Below are positions 8,173 to 16,731 of a DNA stretch of 52,992 nucleotides, one piece after another. Each line of letters starts with the position of its first letter. Within the stretch, counting starts at the first letter, position 1. Made by a program: the position numbers and the translations under genes. The stretch is from NCBI RefSeq assembly GCF_000426845.1, contig NZ_KE384580.1, forward strand, positions 1 to 52,992, read 5' to 3'. Origin of the DNA: Bradyrhizobium sp. in8p8. GTDB lineage: Bacteria > Pseudomonadota > Alphaproteobacteria > Rhizobiales > Xanthobacteraceae. The notes under the pieces are model-generated. The model saw only the letters and a list, made by a program, of their open reading frames with translations, was not told where the DNA came from and did not search any database.

Positions 8173-8203
8173 ATCCGACCGGGCCCGCGGGACCCGGCCG
8201 GAT
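8173..8203 (-). promoter_or_regulatory. Hairpin between livK and livF
   Basis: ATCCGACCGGG (8173-8183) and CCCGGCCGGAT (8193-8203) can form an 11-bp stem with one G-U pair and a 9-base loop. On the coding (minus) strand it lies just after the livK stop and before livF, with no T-run behind it. It is therefore more likely an RNA-stabilising or attenuating stem after the binding-protein gene than a full terminator. Confidence 0.55.
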
Positions 8204-8212
8204 GGCGTTACT

Positions 8213-9442
8213 TCACCACTTGTTAATGGACGGCACCGGCACGTTGGCAGCAGCCTCCGTGTACTTGCCGTCCTTGATGGTGACGATACTCGCGACCAGC
8301 CCCTGCGTCGGGAATGGCCCGTCGTTCGAGAACTTGGTGTTGCCGAGAATCTTGTAGGTCTCATCCGCGGAGATCGTCGTCGACATCAGCGCCTCGCGGA
8401 CAGCTTCGCCCGTGACCTTGTCAGCACCGACCTTCTTGGCCGCAGCTTCGATGGCCCGCATCGCAATCAGCGCCTGACCAAGACCTTGGACAGCCGAAAC
8501 CGTCCATTTGGCCTTGAGGTTGTACTTGCTCTGAAGCATTTCGAAAAACTCACGCCCCGGCGTCTTTGCATCAGTGGGCGCGGCCATCGCATAGACCTCA
8601 TAATCGCCCTCCATCTGCTTGATGTCGCCGATCGCGCGACCAGATTCCGCCAGTCCGTTGTGCGAGCTCACGACAATCGGCACATTCTTGCCGAGCGACT
8701 GAAGCGCACGCTTGGTGGCGACCACGGCAGCCGTGTTCGTCATGATCATGATTACCTCGGCACCCTTGCGGGTCACGCGGTTGACCTGGGTAGTGAGATC
8801 GGTGGGCTGTACTTCCGTGAACACGACCTCAACGACCTCGACCTTGCCGGGATTGTCGGCCGCGTAGCGCTGGACGCCCTTGTGCTGATCGACATAGGCG
8901 GGCGAGGCTTCCGACGAAATGATCGCGACCTTCAGCGGCCCGCTGCCGCCGCGCTTCTGACGTAGCCACTCGAAGAAGGCTGCGGCTTCGTGGCTGTAGG
9001 TCGGACGCTGATTGAAGATCCATGGATCGGGCTTCCAGGCAAAGCCATACGCTGCTGTCGACATCACCATCGGAATCTTGTCGGTTGGCAGCCGCCCCTG
9101 AAGCGCGGCCACGTCAGGTCCACCGACCCCAAGCGCGATGATCGGATTGAGCTCGGCCTTGATACCAGGCCACAGGCTTGCCACCTGCGCCGCGTCATAG
9201 CGATGATCGTAGTCCTTGATGCCGAGCTTGATCCCGATCTTCTTGCCGACTTCGGCATTCCACCAGTCGATGACCGGCCGGCGCGCCCCGATCAAGTCCT
9301 TCATCACGTCCGCATAGGGACCGGTGAAATCCGCCAGCGACGCGACGTTGTAGGTGGTCTCGGCACGGGCCGACGCCGTGATTGTCAGCAAGCCGAGTGC
9401 AGCCGCCACCCCGGCAATCTTGATGTTCTTCAAGATAGTCAT
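8213..9442 (-). CDS. Periplasmic substrate-binding protein of a liv-type ABC importer (409 aa)
   Basis: This is a Leu/Ile/Val-binding-protein-like type I periplasmic binding protein. A Sec signal peptide covers residues 1-27 (KNIKIAG, then a hydrophobic core, ending ASARA before ETTYNV). The mature part has the typical two-lobe features, including VASLADFTGPYADV and VEVVFTEVQPTDLTTQ. It captures the solute for the permeases LivH and LivM encoded just upstream. The ligand is unknown; the enclosed CoA ligase and surrounding beta-oxidation genes suggest a carboxylic acid. A hairpin follows the gene. Confidence 0.9.
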   Translation of the reverse strand: MTILKNIKIAGVAAALGLLTITASARAETTYNVASLADFTGPYADVMKDLIGARRPVIDWWNAEVGKKIGIKLGIKDYDHRYDAAQVASLWPGIKAELNPIIALGVGGPDVAALQGRLPTDKIPMVMSTAAYGFAWKPDPWIFNQRPTYSHEAAAFFEWLRQKRGGSGPLKVAIISSEASPAYVDQHKGVQRYAADNPGKVEVVEVVFTEVQPTDLTTQVNRVTRKGAEVIMIMTNTAAVVATKRALQSLGKNVPIVVSSHNGLAESGRAIGDIKQMEGDYEVYAMAAPTDAKTPGREFFEMLQSKYNLKAKWTVSAVQGLGQALIAMRAIEAAAKKVGADKVTGEAVREALMSTTISADETYKILGNTKFSNDGPFPTQGLVASIVTIKDGKYTEAAANVPVPSINKW

Positions 9443-9490
9443 TGTTCAGTTTTCTCCCATGTGTGTTTTCAATGTTCGGGCGCCCGGCCT

Positions 9491-10543
9491 TCAATAGGGA
9501 AACGGCCAAAGGCGATAGGATCGTTTCAGGATGTTCCAGCGATGCATCAGCCCGCGTGGTTCGAAAATCAGGAACGCTGCGATGATCCCGCCGAGAAAAA
9601 CGTTCATCAGCGCAAACACCACATCCCCGCCGAGCGACGGAAATTGCGCAACGATGCCGGGACCAAGCGTAACGAAGCTCTCCTGGATCGCCTTGATGAC
9701 GAATACGCCGATCAACGCCCCGGTGATCGAGCCGAGACCTCCGACAATGACCATGGCGATGAACCAGATCGAATGGAACAGCGTGAACTGGTCGACGGCG
9801 ACAAAGCGCACGTAGTAGGCCCACAACGCTCCGGCGATCCCCGCGTAGAACGCGCCGATCAGAAAGGCGATCGCCTTGGTCCGCACAACATTGATCCCCA
9901 TCAGGCCGGACGCGACGTCGTCGTCGCAGACTGCGACGAAGGCGCGTCCGTGCCGGCTGCGCACGATGCCGTAGGCACCGAACACCATCAGCGCCGTCAC
10001 GCCCAGACAGAGATAGTAGATCGACGTCTCGCTGACGAAGCTGAAGCCGAAGATTTGCGCCGGTTCCAGCGTCAGACCGTTCGATCCGCCGAACCACGAC
10101 TGCGGCAGATTGAGGATCAGGAAATGAAACAGGGTCTGCGCCGCGATGGTGGTGAGCGCCAGGTAAAAGCCCTTGATGCGAACCGCAGACAAGCCAAAGA
10201 TGAAGCCAAATACTGCAGCGGCGCAGCCTCCGAGCGGAATGCTGAGCCAGAATGGCAGATTGAACTTGATGGCCAGCGCACCGGTGGCGTAGGCACCGAC
10301 GCCCATGAAGGCGGCTTGGCCGAGATTGATCTGGCCCGCATATCCCATGTTGATCTGCAGGCCGATCACGACCACGGCCATGATCAGCATGTTGGTCGAG
10401 ATCGCGACGAGGCGCGGTCCCAGAACATGAGGCAAAACGGCCAGCGCGACGAGAAACACAATGAGCGCGATCCATTGCCCGCGGGTGCGGATCAAGGCCT
10501 TATCGCGTTCGAAACTGGTGGCGAATACGCCTGCCGGATCCAT
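9491..10543 (-). CDS. livM: LivM-type ABC transporter permease (350 aa)
   Basis: This is an integral inner-membrane permease with about nine to ten hydrophobic segments. The N-terminal tail of about 25 residues is followed by WIALIVFLVALAVLPHVLG. The conserved loop GYAGQINLGQAAFMGVGAYA is typical of LivM, as is the late cytoplasmic segment GGLGSITGALIGVFVI. It pairs with LivH encoded three bases upstream. Together they form the transmembrane channel of the importer completed by LivG, LivF and the binding protein. Confidence 0.9.
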   Translation of the reverse strand: MDPAGVFATSFERDKALIRTRGQWIALIVFLVALAVLPHVLGPRLVAISTNMLIMAVVVIGLQINMGYAGQINLGQAAFMGVGAYATGALAIKFNLPFWLSIPLGGCAAAVFGFIFGLSAVRIKGFYLALTTIAAQTLFHFLILNLPQSWFGGSNGLTLEPAQIFGFSFVSETSIYYLCLGVTALMVFGAYGIVRSRHGRAFVAVCDDDVASGLMGINVVRTKAIAFLIGAFYAGIAGALWAYYVRFVAVDQFTLFHSIWFIAMVIVGGLGSITGALIGVFVIKAIQESFVTLGPGIVAQFPSLGGDVVFALMNVFLGGIIAAFLIFEPRGLMHRWNILKRSYRLWPFPY

Positions 10544-10546
10544 CGG

Positions 10547-11431
10547 TCAGACCCTTTCGATGGTCTTCCAGCCGAACATCCCGGTCGGCCGAATAAAGAG
10601 GATGAGCAGCATGATGATGAATGGGAATACGGTGCCGATCGCGCCCCCAACGATCGGATCGAGATAGGCGGTCACGAGCCCCTGAATGATGCCGACGATA
10701 AGGCCGGCCAGCAGGACGCCGGCGATCGCCTCGAAACCCGCCAGCAGCGCCACCGGCAATGCTGCGAGGCCGATGTCGGAGGCAAGAAAGTTCAGCGACT
10801 TTCCGCTGAGGAAGATGACGGCGCCGAGTGTCGACAGCACAGCGCCGAGGATCCATGCGAACGCGATAGAGCGCTTTACCGAAATTCCCATCAACAATGC
10901 CACCTGGTGATCCTCGGCGACCGCCGTCATGCGCAGCCCGGCCCGCGTTCGGTTGAAAAACCACGACAGACCGAAGCCGACGATCACCGTTATCACGCCG
11001 CCGATGAGAAGCGAGCGAGGGATCAGAATCTCCCCGATGATCACCGGCTGAAGCGGGAATATGATTGGGAACGAACGCACCTGCGGCCCGAACAGCACGA
11101 GGATCAAACCGCGGATCAGGATGAGCAGCCCGATTGTAACCATGACCATGGCGAAGACCGACTCACCGGCAAGGCGGGAAAAGAAGACGCGCTCGACCAG
11201 GAGTCCGAACAGTGCCGCCGCGACGAATGCGAGCGGAAGACCGATCGAGAGCGGCAATCCGAGCGAGGCGACCATCCACCAGACGATGAAACCGCCGAAC
11301 ACGACGAGTTCACCCTGGGCGAAATTGAAGACCTTCGATGCCCGATAGATGACCACGAAGCCCATGGCGATGAGGGCATAGAGGAGCCCGACCAATGCGC
11401 CGTTGATGAAATAATTGACGAAATCGATCAT
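10547..11431 (-). CDS. livH: LivH-type ABC transporter permease (294 aa)
   Basis: This hydrophobic permease has the LivH N-terminal pattern NGALVGLLYALIAMGFVVIY and KVFNFAQGELVVFGGFI, plus the coupling-helix loop AVAEDHQVALLMGI. Its ATG overlaps the last bases of the upstream acyl-CoA ligase gene, so translation of the two is coupled. It forms the heterodimeric membrane channel with LivM. Confidence 0.9.
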   Translation of the reverse strand: MIDFVNYFINGALVGLLYALIAMGFVVIYRASKVFNFAQGELVVFGGFIVWWMVASLGLPLSIGLPLAFVAAALFGLLVERVFFSRLAGESVFAMVMVTIGLLILIRGLILVLFGPQVRSFPIIFPLQPVIIGEILIPRSLLIGGVITVIVGFGLSWFFNRTRAGLRMTAVAEDHQVALLMGISVKRSIAFAWILGAVLSTLGAVIFLSGKSLNFLASDIGLAALPVALLAGFEAIAGVLLAGLIVGIIQGLVTAYLDPIVGGAIGTVFPFIIMLLILFIRPTGMFGWKTIERV

Positions 11432-13392
11432 GCGATGGCTCGCAACGGTGCAGCGGCGTTTCCGCGCTTGTCGCCTTTAACGACATCGTGGATGGTGACG
11501 TGAGCGGACAGCGTTCCCTTTCGCCCATCCTGATACGTTACCGCGATGTCGAGTTTCTGATCATCCCGGCCGCCGTACATCGCCTCGATCAGCACGGCAT
11601 AGCGTTCGGCGAGGAATTCGCGCCGCAGCTTGCGCGTACGGGTCAGCTCGCCTTCATCCGGATCGAGCTCCTTGGGGAAGTTGGCGAATCGACGGACCCG
11701 CGCATGTTCGGGCAGGAACAGGTTAACGCGCGCAATCTCGCCGCGCACCAGTTCGGCCACTTCGGCCTTCTGCGAAAGATCGGTGAAGGTGGAGAAACTG
11801 ATGTTGCGATCTTCCGCCCACCGCGACACCACGCTCATGTCGATATTGATCAGCGCGCCGATATAGTCGCGCGTATCGTCGCCAAGCATCATGACGTCCT
11901 TGATAAACGGACTGAAACGCAGCCGGGTCTCGATAAACTGAGGCGGAAACCGTTCGCCGGAGCGAAGCTGTCGAAGATCGTCGAGGCGCTCGAGGAATAC
12001 GAGCTCGCCGCTGTCGGTGACCGACACGGCATCGCCCGTGCGATACCATCCGTCCTCAACGCGCTGGGCGACGCTGTCGGGCTTCTTGTGATAGCCTTGA
12101 AAGACACTGCCGCCACGAACGAGCAATTCACCCTGCTCCGACACCTTCCATTCCAGCGCCGCACCGGATTCGGGGTGCGAGCTCAGCCAGTGCCCGACCG
12201 TCTCGAGATTGTACCGATTCCCCTGATGCAGGGTCAGGAGTCCGATCTCGGTGGCGCCATAGATATTGCGTAACGGCACGCCGATGGCATGGAACAGGCG
12301 AAACACATCCGGCGCCATCGTGGAGCCGCCGCACAATGCGAGCTTGATGCGCGTGAGGCCGAGCTTGTCTCGCAGCGGCTTCAATACCAGCATCTCCGCA
12401 AGCGGCAGCGCAAGCCGCGCGCCGAGCGGGACGGGCCTGCCTTCAAGACGCGCGACATGGACCTTGTGGCCGATATCGACACCCCAGGCATAGATCGCCC
12501 TGCGCGTCCGGCCAGCATCGAGCATCCGGCCCTGGATGGTGGCGGCGAGGCTCTCCCACTGGCGGGGAGCGAATACCATCACCTCGACTGCGAGTTCGCG
12601 GATATTGTTGAGAACCTCCTCAGGCGATTCCGGGAAATTCACCACCAGCGGCAGCAGGAGGCCGATGGTGACGCCGAAGAACTGCTCCGTCGCCCAGGCC
12701 GGGGCGATATAGGTGAGATACTCCATGCCGGGCTTGATGCCGGTCGCCGCGATGACGCGATGCGCGTTGTCGACGAGGTAGCGGTGGGTCAGCACCACGC
12801 CCTTCGGCCGCCCGGTGGTGCCGGACGTATAAGACAGCACGGCCACGTCGTCGGGTCGGCCTGTCTCAACCAGGCGCCGGAACAGATCGGTATCCTCGGC
12901 GTGGCGTGCGCGTCCGACCTCAACCACCTTCTCGAACGGCGTCAGGCGCTCGTGACGATAGGACCACATCCCGGTATCGTCCCAGTAGATCATCTGGCGA
13001 AGGTGCCGAACGCGATCGAGAATCGCGAACCCCTTGTCCACCTGCTCCTGATCCTGCGCTACCAGACAGACCGCATCGCTATCGTTAAGGAGGTATTCGA
13101 TTTCGTCCGCAGTGATGTCAGGATAAAGCGAGACGATCTTGCATCCGATCGAGAACGCCGCAAACTCGCTCCAGAAGTTCTCCGGCTCGTTCTCGCCGAC
13201 AATGGCCACGGTCTCGCCGCGGCGAATACCTATCGCGTCAAGGCCAAGGGCGAAGGAACGCACCTTCTCGAGAACATCACCATAGGTGTATTCGCGCCAG
13301 ATGCCGCGATACTTGTGCCGCTCAACGAGCCGGTCCGGCGCCGCGCTGGCGCGCTCGAGCAACAGTTGCGGAATGGTACGCATCGGCAGCAT
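11428..13392 (-). CDS. Long-chain-type acyl-CoA ligase (AMP-binding, 654 aa) inside the liv operon
   Basis: This is an adenylate-forming CoA ligase of the long-chain fatty-acid type. The phosphate loop YTSGTTGRPKG is at residues 188-198; YGATEIGLLTLH and WYRTGDAV mark the adenine and linker regions. It converts a carboxylic acid, ATP and CoA to acyl-CoA and AMP in the cytoplasm. The gene is wedged between livG and livH, overlapping both by a few bases, which ties its expression to the transporter. The start at 13392 overlaps the livG stop; MRTIPQ three codons on is an alternative. The C terminus is longer than in medium-chain ligases. Confidence 0.9.
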   Translation of the reverse strand: MLPMRTIPQLLLERASAAPDRLVERHKYRGIWREYTYGDVLEKVRSFALGLDAIGIRRGETVAIVGENEPENFWSEFAAFSIGCKIVSLYPDITADEIEYLLNDSDAVCLVAQDQEQVDKGFAILDRVRHLRQMIYWDDTGMWSYRHERLTPFEKVVEVGRARHAEDTDLFRRLVETGRPDDVAVLSYTSGTTGRPKGVVLTHRYLVDNAHRVIAATGIKPGMEYLTYIAPAWATEQFFGVTIGLLLPLVVNFPESPEEVLNNIRELAVEVMVFAPRQWESLAATIQGRMLDAGRTRRAIYAWGVDIGHKVHVARLEGRPVPLGARLALPLAEMLVLKPLRDKLGLTRIKLALCGGSTMAPDVFRLFHAIGVPLRNIYGATEIGLLTLHQGNRYNLETVGHWLSSHPESGAALEWKVSEQGELLVRGGSVFQGYHKKPDSVAQRVEDGWYRTGDAVSVTDSGELVFLERLDDLRQLRSGERFPPQFIETRLRFSPFIKDVMMLGDDTRDYIGALINIDMSVVSRWAEDRNISFSTFTDLSQKAEVAELVRGEIARVNLFLPEHARVRRFANFPKELDPDEGELTRTRKLRREFLAERYAVLIEAMYGGRDDQKLDIAVTYQDGRKGTLSAHVTIHDVVKGDKRGNAAAPLRAIA

Positions 13393-14216
13393 CAGCGATT
13401 TCCTTCGCCCAGATACGCCTTGAGCACCGCAGGATTTTTCTGAACCTCCAGCGGAGTCCCCTCTGCAATCTTGCGGCCAAAGTCGAGCACCACGATCCGG
13501 TCCGCTAGATCCATGACGACACCCATGTCGTGCTCGACGAGCACCACCGGGATCCGTCGCGCCTCGCGAACGTCGAGAATGAATCGCGCGAGGTCCTCCT
13601 TCTCCTCGGTATTCATCCCGGCCATCGGCTCATCCATCAGCAGGATGCTCGGCTCCTGCGCCAGTGCCCGACCGAGATCGACGCGTTTGCGCAAGCCGTA
13701 GCCGAGGCTGCCGACCGGCTGATGGCGGATGGATTCGATTTCGAGCAGCTCGATGATTTCCTCGACGACCTCGCGGTGCCGGATCTCCTCGCGTCTGCAA
13801 GGCCCGAAGTAAAAGAATGCCGACGGAATCGAGCTCTTCATGTGAATGTGACGGCCGACCATGATGTTTTCGATCACGGTCATGTTCGAAAAGATATGCG
13901 TCCCCTGGAAGGTCCGGGCCAGGCCGGCCTTCACGATATGGTGGACGCCCATGCCGGACAGCAGCGAGCCATTGAATCGTACCTCGCCCTGCTGCGGCCG
14001 ATAGAAGCCGCTGAGGCAATTCATCAGGGAGGTCTTGCCGGCACCGTTCGGCCCGATCACCGCGAGCAACTCGTCCACCCCGACCGCGATGGACACATTG
14101 TCAAGCGCGACGACGCCACCGAAAGCCATCCGGATACCGTCGGCGACGAGAAGCGCGGCATTCTGCGCCGCACGGCTCTGCGATGCTGAATAGAGAGGCG
14201 AAACAGCGCTCAACAC
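13392..14216 (-). CDS. livG: LivG-type ABC transporter ATP-binding protein (274 aa)
   Basis: This is the first gene of the operon. Walker A GPNGAGKTS is at residues 55-63, the Q-loop-like RTFQGTHIF follows, and Walker B is ILLMDEPMAGMN. The ABC signature is LGYGLRKRVDLGRAL, whereas many LivG proteins have LSYGxQR-like forms. An N-terminal extension of about 20 residues precedes LLVADGIRMAFGG, so a later start cannot be excluded. The AEGTPLEVQKNPAVLKAYLG tail is typical of LivG. It works with LivF to energise the importer. Confidence 0.92.
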   Translation of the reverse strand: MLSAVSPLYSASQSRAAQNAALLVADGIRMAFGGVVALDNVSIAVGVDELLAVIGPNGAGKTSLMNCLSGFYRPQQGEVRFNGSLLSGMGVHHIVKAGLARTFQGTHIFSNMTVIENIMVGRHIHMKSSIPSAFFYFGPCRREEIRHREVVEEIIELLEIESIRHQPVGSLGYGLRKRVDLGRALAQEPSILLMDEPMAGMNTEEKEDLARFILDVREARRIPVVLVEHDMGVVMDLADRIVVLDFGRKIAEGTPLEVQKNPAVLKAYLGEGNR

Positions 14217-14752
14217 GCTCCCCCTTCACAACGCAGTCCTGCGACATTCATCCTCCCCACGGTATGCGGCATTTCGACCGAACAGCGCCCCACCCTCAAA
14301 TCGCCCCATCCTCTGCGGATTTTTATGACCGATGAGCATTATTTTTAACTCGACAGTCAATTTAGGTCAAGCCCATTCGGGCGCCTGCAACACACCACGA
14401 CGAAAAGGCAGATCGAACACTCCGGCGCGAACGCATCAAGAGGCACGGATTCCGGTTGCAGCAGGCAGCAGGCACTTCCCGCTTTGGAGGAAGCTCGTGA
14501 TTGGGCGCATTCAGGCGCGCCTTTCGACGAAGCGGCCCTCGACCTTTCGACCTGCAATGGCACCAAACCGAAAAGGCAAAGCCTCGAACATGAATTGACC
14601 ATAACGTCGAATATCCTAATATGTGGTCGAATACGGAAGATCTGCAGCTCTCCGTGAGCAACGTCTGTCACCGGTTTCGCGCGCTCGCGAAACCGCGTCG
14701 CTCCAGCAACGCTGCCAATCTCCGATAAGGACAGGCAGGAGGAGAATCCGGG
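14217..14752. other. Divergent intergenic region (536 bp), no convincing gene
   Basis: This stretch separates livG (minus) from an acyl-CoA dehydrogenase gene (plus) and should hold both promoters. Short open frames in it look non-coding. An AT-rich patch at about 14335-14370 contains ACAGTCAATTT (14353-14363), similar to the elements at 5279 and 15919. It sits 137-147 bases upstream of livG, where it could supply a -35 box or an operator. An AGGAGGAG ribosome binding site lies just before 14753. Confidence 0.5.
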
Positions 14753-15910
14753 ATGGCAGGAGCCGAGAGCAAATCTTTTTCGTTCCTAACCGACCAGCAA
14801 ACGATGGTTCGGGACGTCGCGCGCAAGGTTGCGACCGACGCGATCGCCCCCACGGCAGCGGAACGCGATCGCACCGCGACGTGGCCGCACGCCGAATTGA
14901 AGGCTCTCGCGAATCTTGGCTTCATGGGCATGCTGCCGCCGGAACAATATGGCGGCTCGAACGCGGGGTTCGTCGCCTATTGTCTGGCGCTGGAGCAGAT
15001 CGCTGCGGCCGACGCGGGTGTCGGCACCATTTTCCACGTCCACAACGTCACCGCCTTCACCATCGCCTTGCGCGGCAGCGAGGAACAGAAGCAGAAGTAT
15101 CTGCCGCCGATGCTGCGCGGCGAAAAGATCGGCGCGTTTCTTCTCACTGAGCCGCAGGCCGGATCGGATACCGCCGCATTTCGTGCCACCGCGCGCCGCG
15201 AAGGCGATCACTTCATTCTCAACGGCACCAAGCAGTTCATTTCCAACGGGAGCGAGGCTGGTACAACGATCGTGCTCGCTCGCACCGATCCGCAGGCCGG
15301 CAAACGTGGTTTCACAACGTTCATCGTCGACCCTACCTCACCTGGCTACAATGTCGCGCGCGTCGAGGACAAGCTCGGCCAGCGTACGGCCCATGTCGCC
15401 CAGATCCAGCTCGACAATCTTCGCGTGCCGGCGGAGAACGTGCTCGGCGAAGTTGGCGGTGGGTACCGGATTGTCATGGGCGGCCTGTCTGACGGACGGA
15501 TTGCGATCGCCGCGCAGGCGGTCGGCGTTGCCCAGGCAGCGCTCGACGCTGCGATCCGCTACGCCAACGAGCGCGAGGCCTATGGCAAGCCGATCGTCGA
15601 ACTGCAGGCGGTGAGCTTCCATCTCGCGGAGATGGCTGCGCAGGTCGACGTCGCGCGGCAATATTACATCCACGCCGCGCGGCTTCTCGAAGCCGGAGCC
15701 TCGTGTGCCAAGGAGGCGGCCATCGCCAAGCTCGTCGCTTCAGAGATGGCGGAGCAGGTCTGCTCGGACGCGCTACAGATCCATGGCGGCTATGGCTACC
15801 TAAAGGATTTTCCGGTCGAGCGCTACTACCGCGACGTTCGCGTCTGCAAAATCTACGAGGGGACCAGCGATATCCAGAAGCAAATCATCGCACGCAGCCT
15901 CTCGGCCTGA
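14753..15910 (+). CDS. Acyl-CoA dehydrogenase (385 aa)
   Basis: This flavoprotein oxidises acyl-CoA to 2-enoyl-CoA with FAD and passes electrons to ETF. The typical signatures are all present: LLTEPQAGSDTAAF for flavin contact, TKQFISNGSEAG, and near the C terminus QIHGGYGYLKDFPVERYYRD. The catalytic base is Glu369 in YEGTSDIQKQ, as in short- and medium-chain enzymes. Length and features suggest a complete enzyme. The start follows GCAGGAGGAG. The TetR gene lies 80 bases downstream on the same strand. It probably performs the first beta-oxidation step of cluster A. Confidence 0.93.
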   Translation: MAGAESKSFSFLTDQQTMVRDVARKVATDAIAPTAAERDRTATWPHAELKALANLGFMGMLPPEQYGGSNAGFVAYCLALEQIAAADAGVGTIFHVHNVTAFTIALRGSEEQKQKYLPPMLRGEKIGAFLLTEPQAGSDTAAFRATARREGDHFILNGTKQFISNGSEAGTTIVLARTDPQAGKRGFTTFIVDPTSPGYNVARVEDKLGQRTAHVAQIQLDNLRVPAENVLGEVGGGYRIVMGGLSDGRIAIAAQAVGVAQAALDAAIRYANEREAYGKPIVELQAVSFHLAEMAAQVDVARQYYIHAARLLEAGASCAKEAAIAKLVASEMAEQVCSDALQIHGGYGYLKDFPVERYYRDVRVCKIYEGTSDIQKQIIARSLSA

Positions 15911-15918
15911 GGGCCCAA

Positions 15919-15949
15919 GAATTGACTTTACGGCAATAGTTTTGACTAT
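15919..15949 (+). promoter_or_regulatory. Probable promoter/operator of the TetR gene
   Basis: TTGACT (15922-15927) and GACTAT (15944-15949), 16 bases apart, form a plausible sigma-70 promoter reading toward the TetR gene. The -35 region lies within GAATTGACTTT, an exact reverse-complement copy of the element at 5279-5289. A second TTGACT lies at 15942-15947, 20 bases downstream of the first. The arrangement suits TetR binding over the promoter, but this is inference. Confidence 0.4.
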
Positions 15950-15990
15950 GGAGCCTTGAGAATCGCTAATCCGGATACTCGGCACGCTTC

Positions 15991-16635
15991 ATGAAGAAGA
16001 CATCGACAGCAAGGCGCGGCCGCCACGCTTCCGCCTGGAAAAGCGTCGTCCTGGACCGGGAACAGCAATTCTTGCTGAAGCGGGGCGCGCTGCTTCGCGA
16101 GGCGGGCCGCGCATTCAGCCTTCGCGGCTATCACAACACCTCGCTCGAGGATGTGGCGAAGACCTTGGACGTCACCAAGGCCGCGCTTTACTACTACGTC
16201 ACGAACAAGCAGGAAATTCTCTTCGAATGCCACATGATGTCGCTCGACTTCGGCGACGAGGCGATGAAGTACAGCGAAGAGCATGGCAAGACCGGGCTTG
16301 AAAAAATTCTCCTGCTTATCGACAAGTACGTCAAAACCATCACCAGCGAGATGGGCTCTTTCGCGGTGCTCGGCGAGTACGACGCACTGGAGTCGCAGAA
16401 CAAGGCGATCATCGGCAAGCGTCGCGACAAGTTTGACCGCGGCTTCCGGAAATTGATCTCTGAAGGTATTGCCGACGGGACGGTGCGTGCCGTCGATCCC
16501 AAGCTGACGGTGTTCTTCTTCATGGGGTCGATCAACTGGATGACGCGATGGTTCACGACTGAAGGACCGCTCACCGGCGAGCAGGTCGCCCGGCAACTTG
16601 TCGATCTCGTAGAGGGAGCTCTGCGGAGCCGCTGA
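15991..16635 (+). CDS. TetR-family regulator (214 aa)
   Basis: The N-terminal helix-turn-helix covers about residues 31-75: LREAGRAFSLRGYHNTS, then LEDVAKTLDVTKAALYYYV, the TetR recognition-helix pattern. The rest is a helical ligand-binding domain with FFFMGSINWMTRWF near the end. Relatives regulate acyl-CoA catabolism and respond to acyl-CoA thioesters. It resembles the second TetR at 28597-29229 in length and motifs, so the two clusters may have duplicated regulators. Likely targets are the promoter regions at 5195-5302, 14217-14752 and its own. Confidence 0.9.
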   Translation: MKKTSTARRGRHASAWKSVVLDREQQFLLKRGALLREAGRAFSLRGYHNTSLEDVAKTLDVTKAALYYYVTNKQEILFECHMMSLDFGDEAMKYSEEHGKTGLEKILLLIDKYVKTITSEMGSFAVLGEYDALESQNKAIIGKRRDKFDRGFRKLISEGIADGTVRAVDPKLTVFFFMGSINWMTRWFTTEGPLTGEQVARQLVDLVEGALRSR

Positions 16636-16731
16636 TCGCGCCCCGCCGCCCCAGCGGAGCCGAAACGCTGCTCGCAAAAGACGCCTGGAACCCACGAAAA
16701 CGATCCGCCGGACGGAGGCGCAAGAGCAATG

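Noticed and set aside
8990..11503. An 837-codon open frame on the plus strand
   Set aside because: It lies antisense to livK, livM and livH, has extreme His/Arg/Asp/Gln composition, and no domain; it is a high-GC shadow frame.
14332..14671. Short open frames in the livG / acyl-CoA dehydrogenase gap
   Set aside because: There is no ribosome binding site or recognisable motif, and overlapping frames occur on both strands; the area is better read as promoter DNA.
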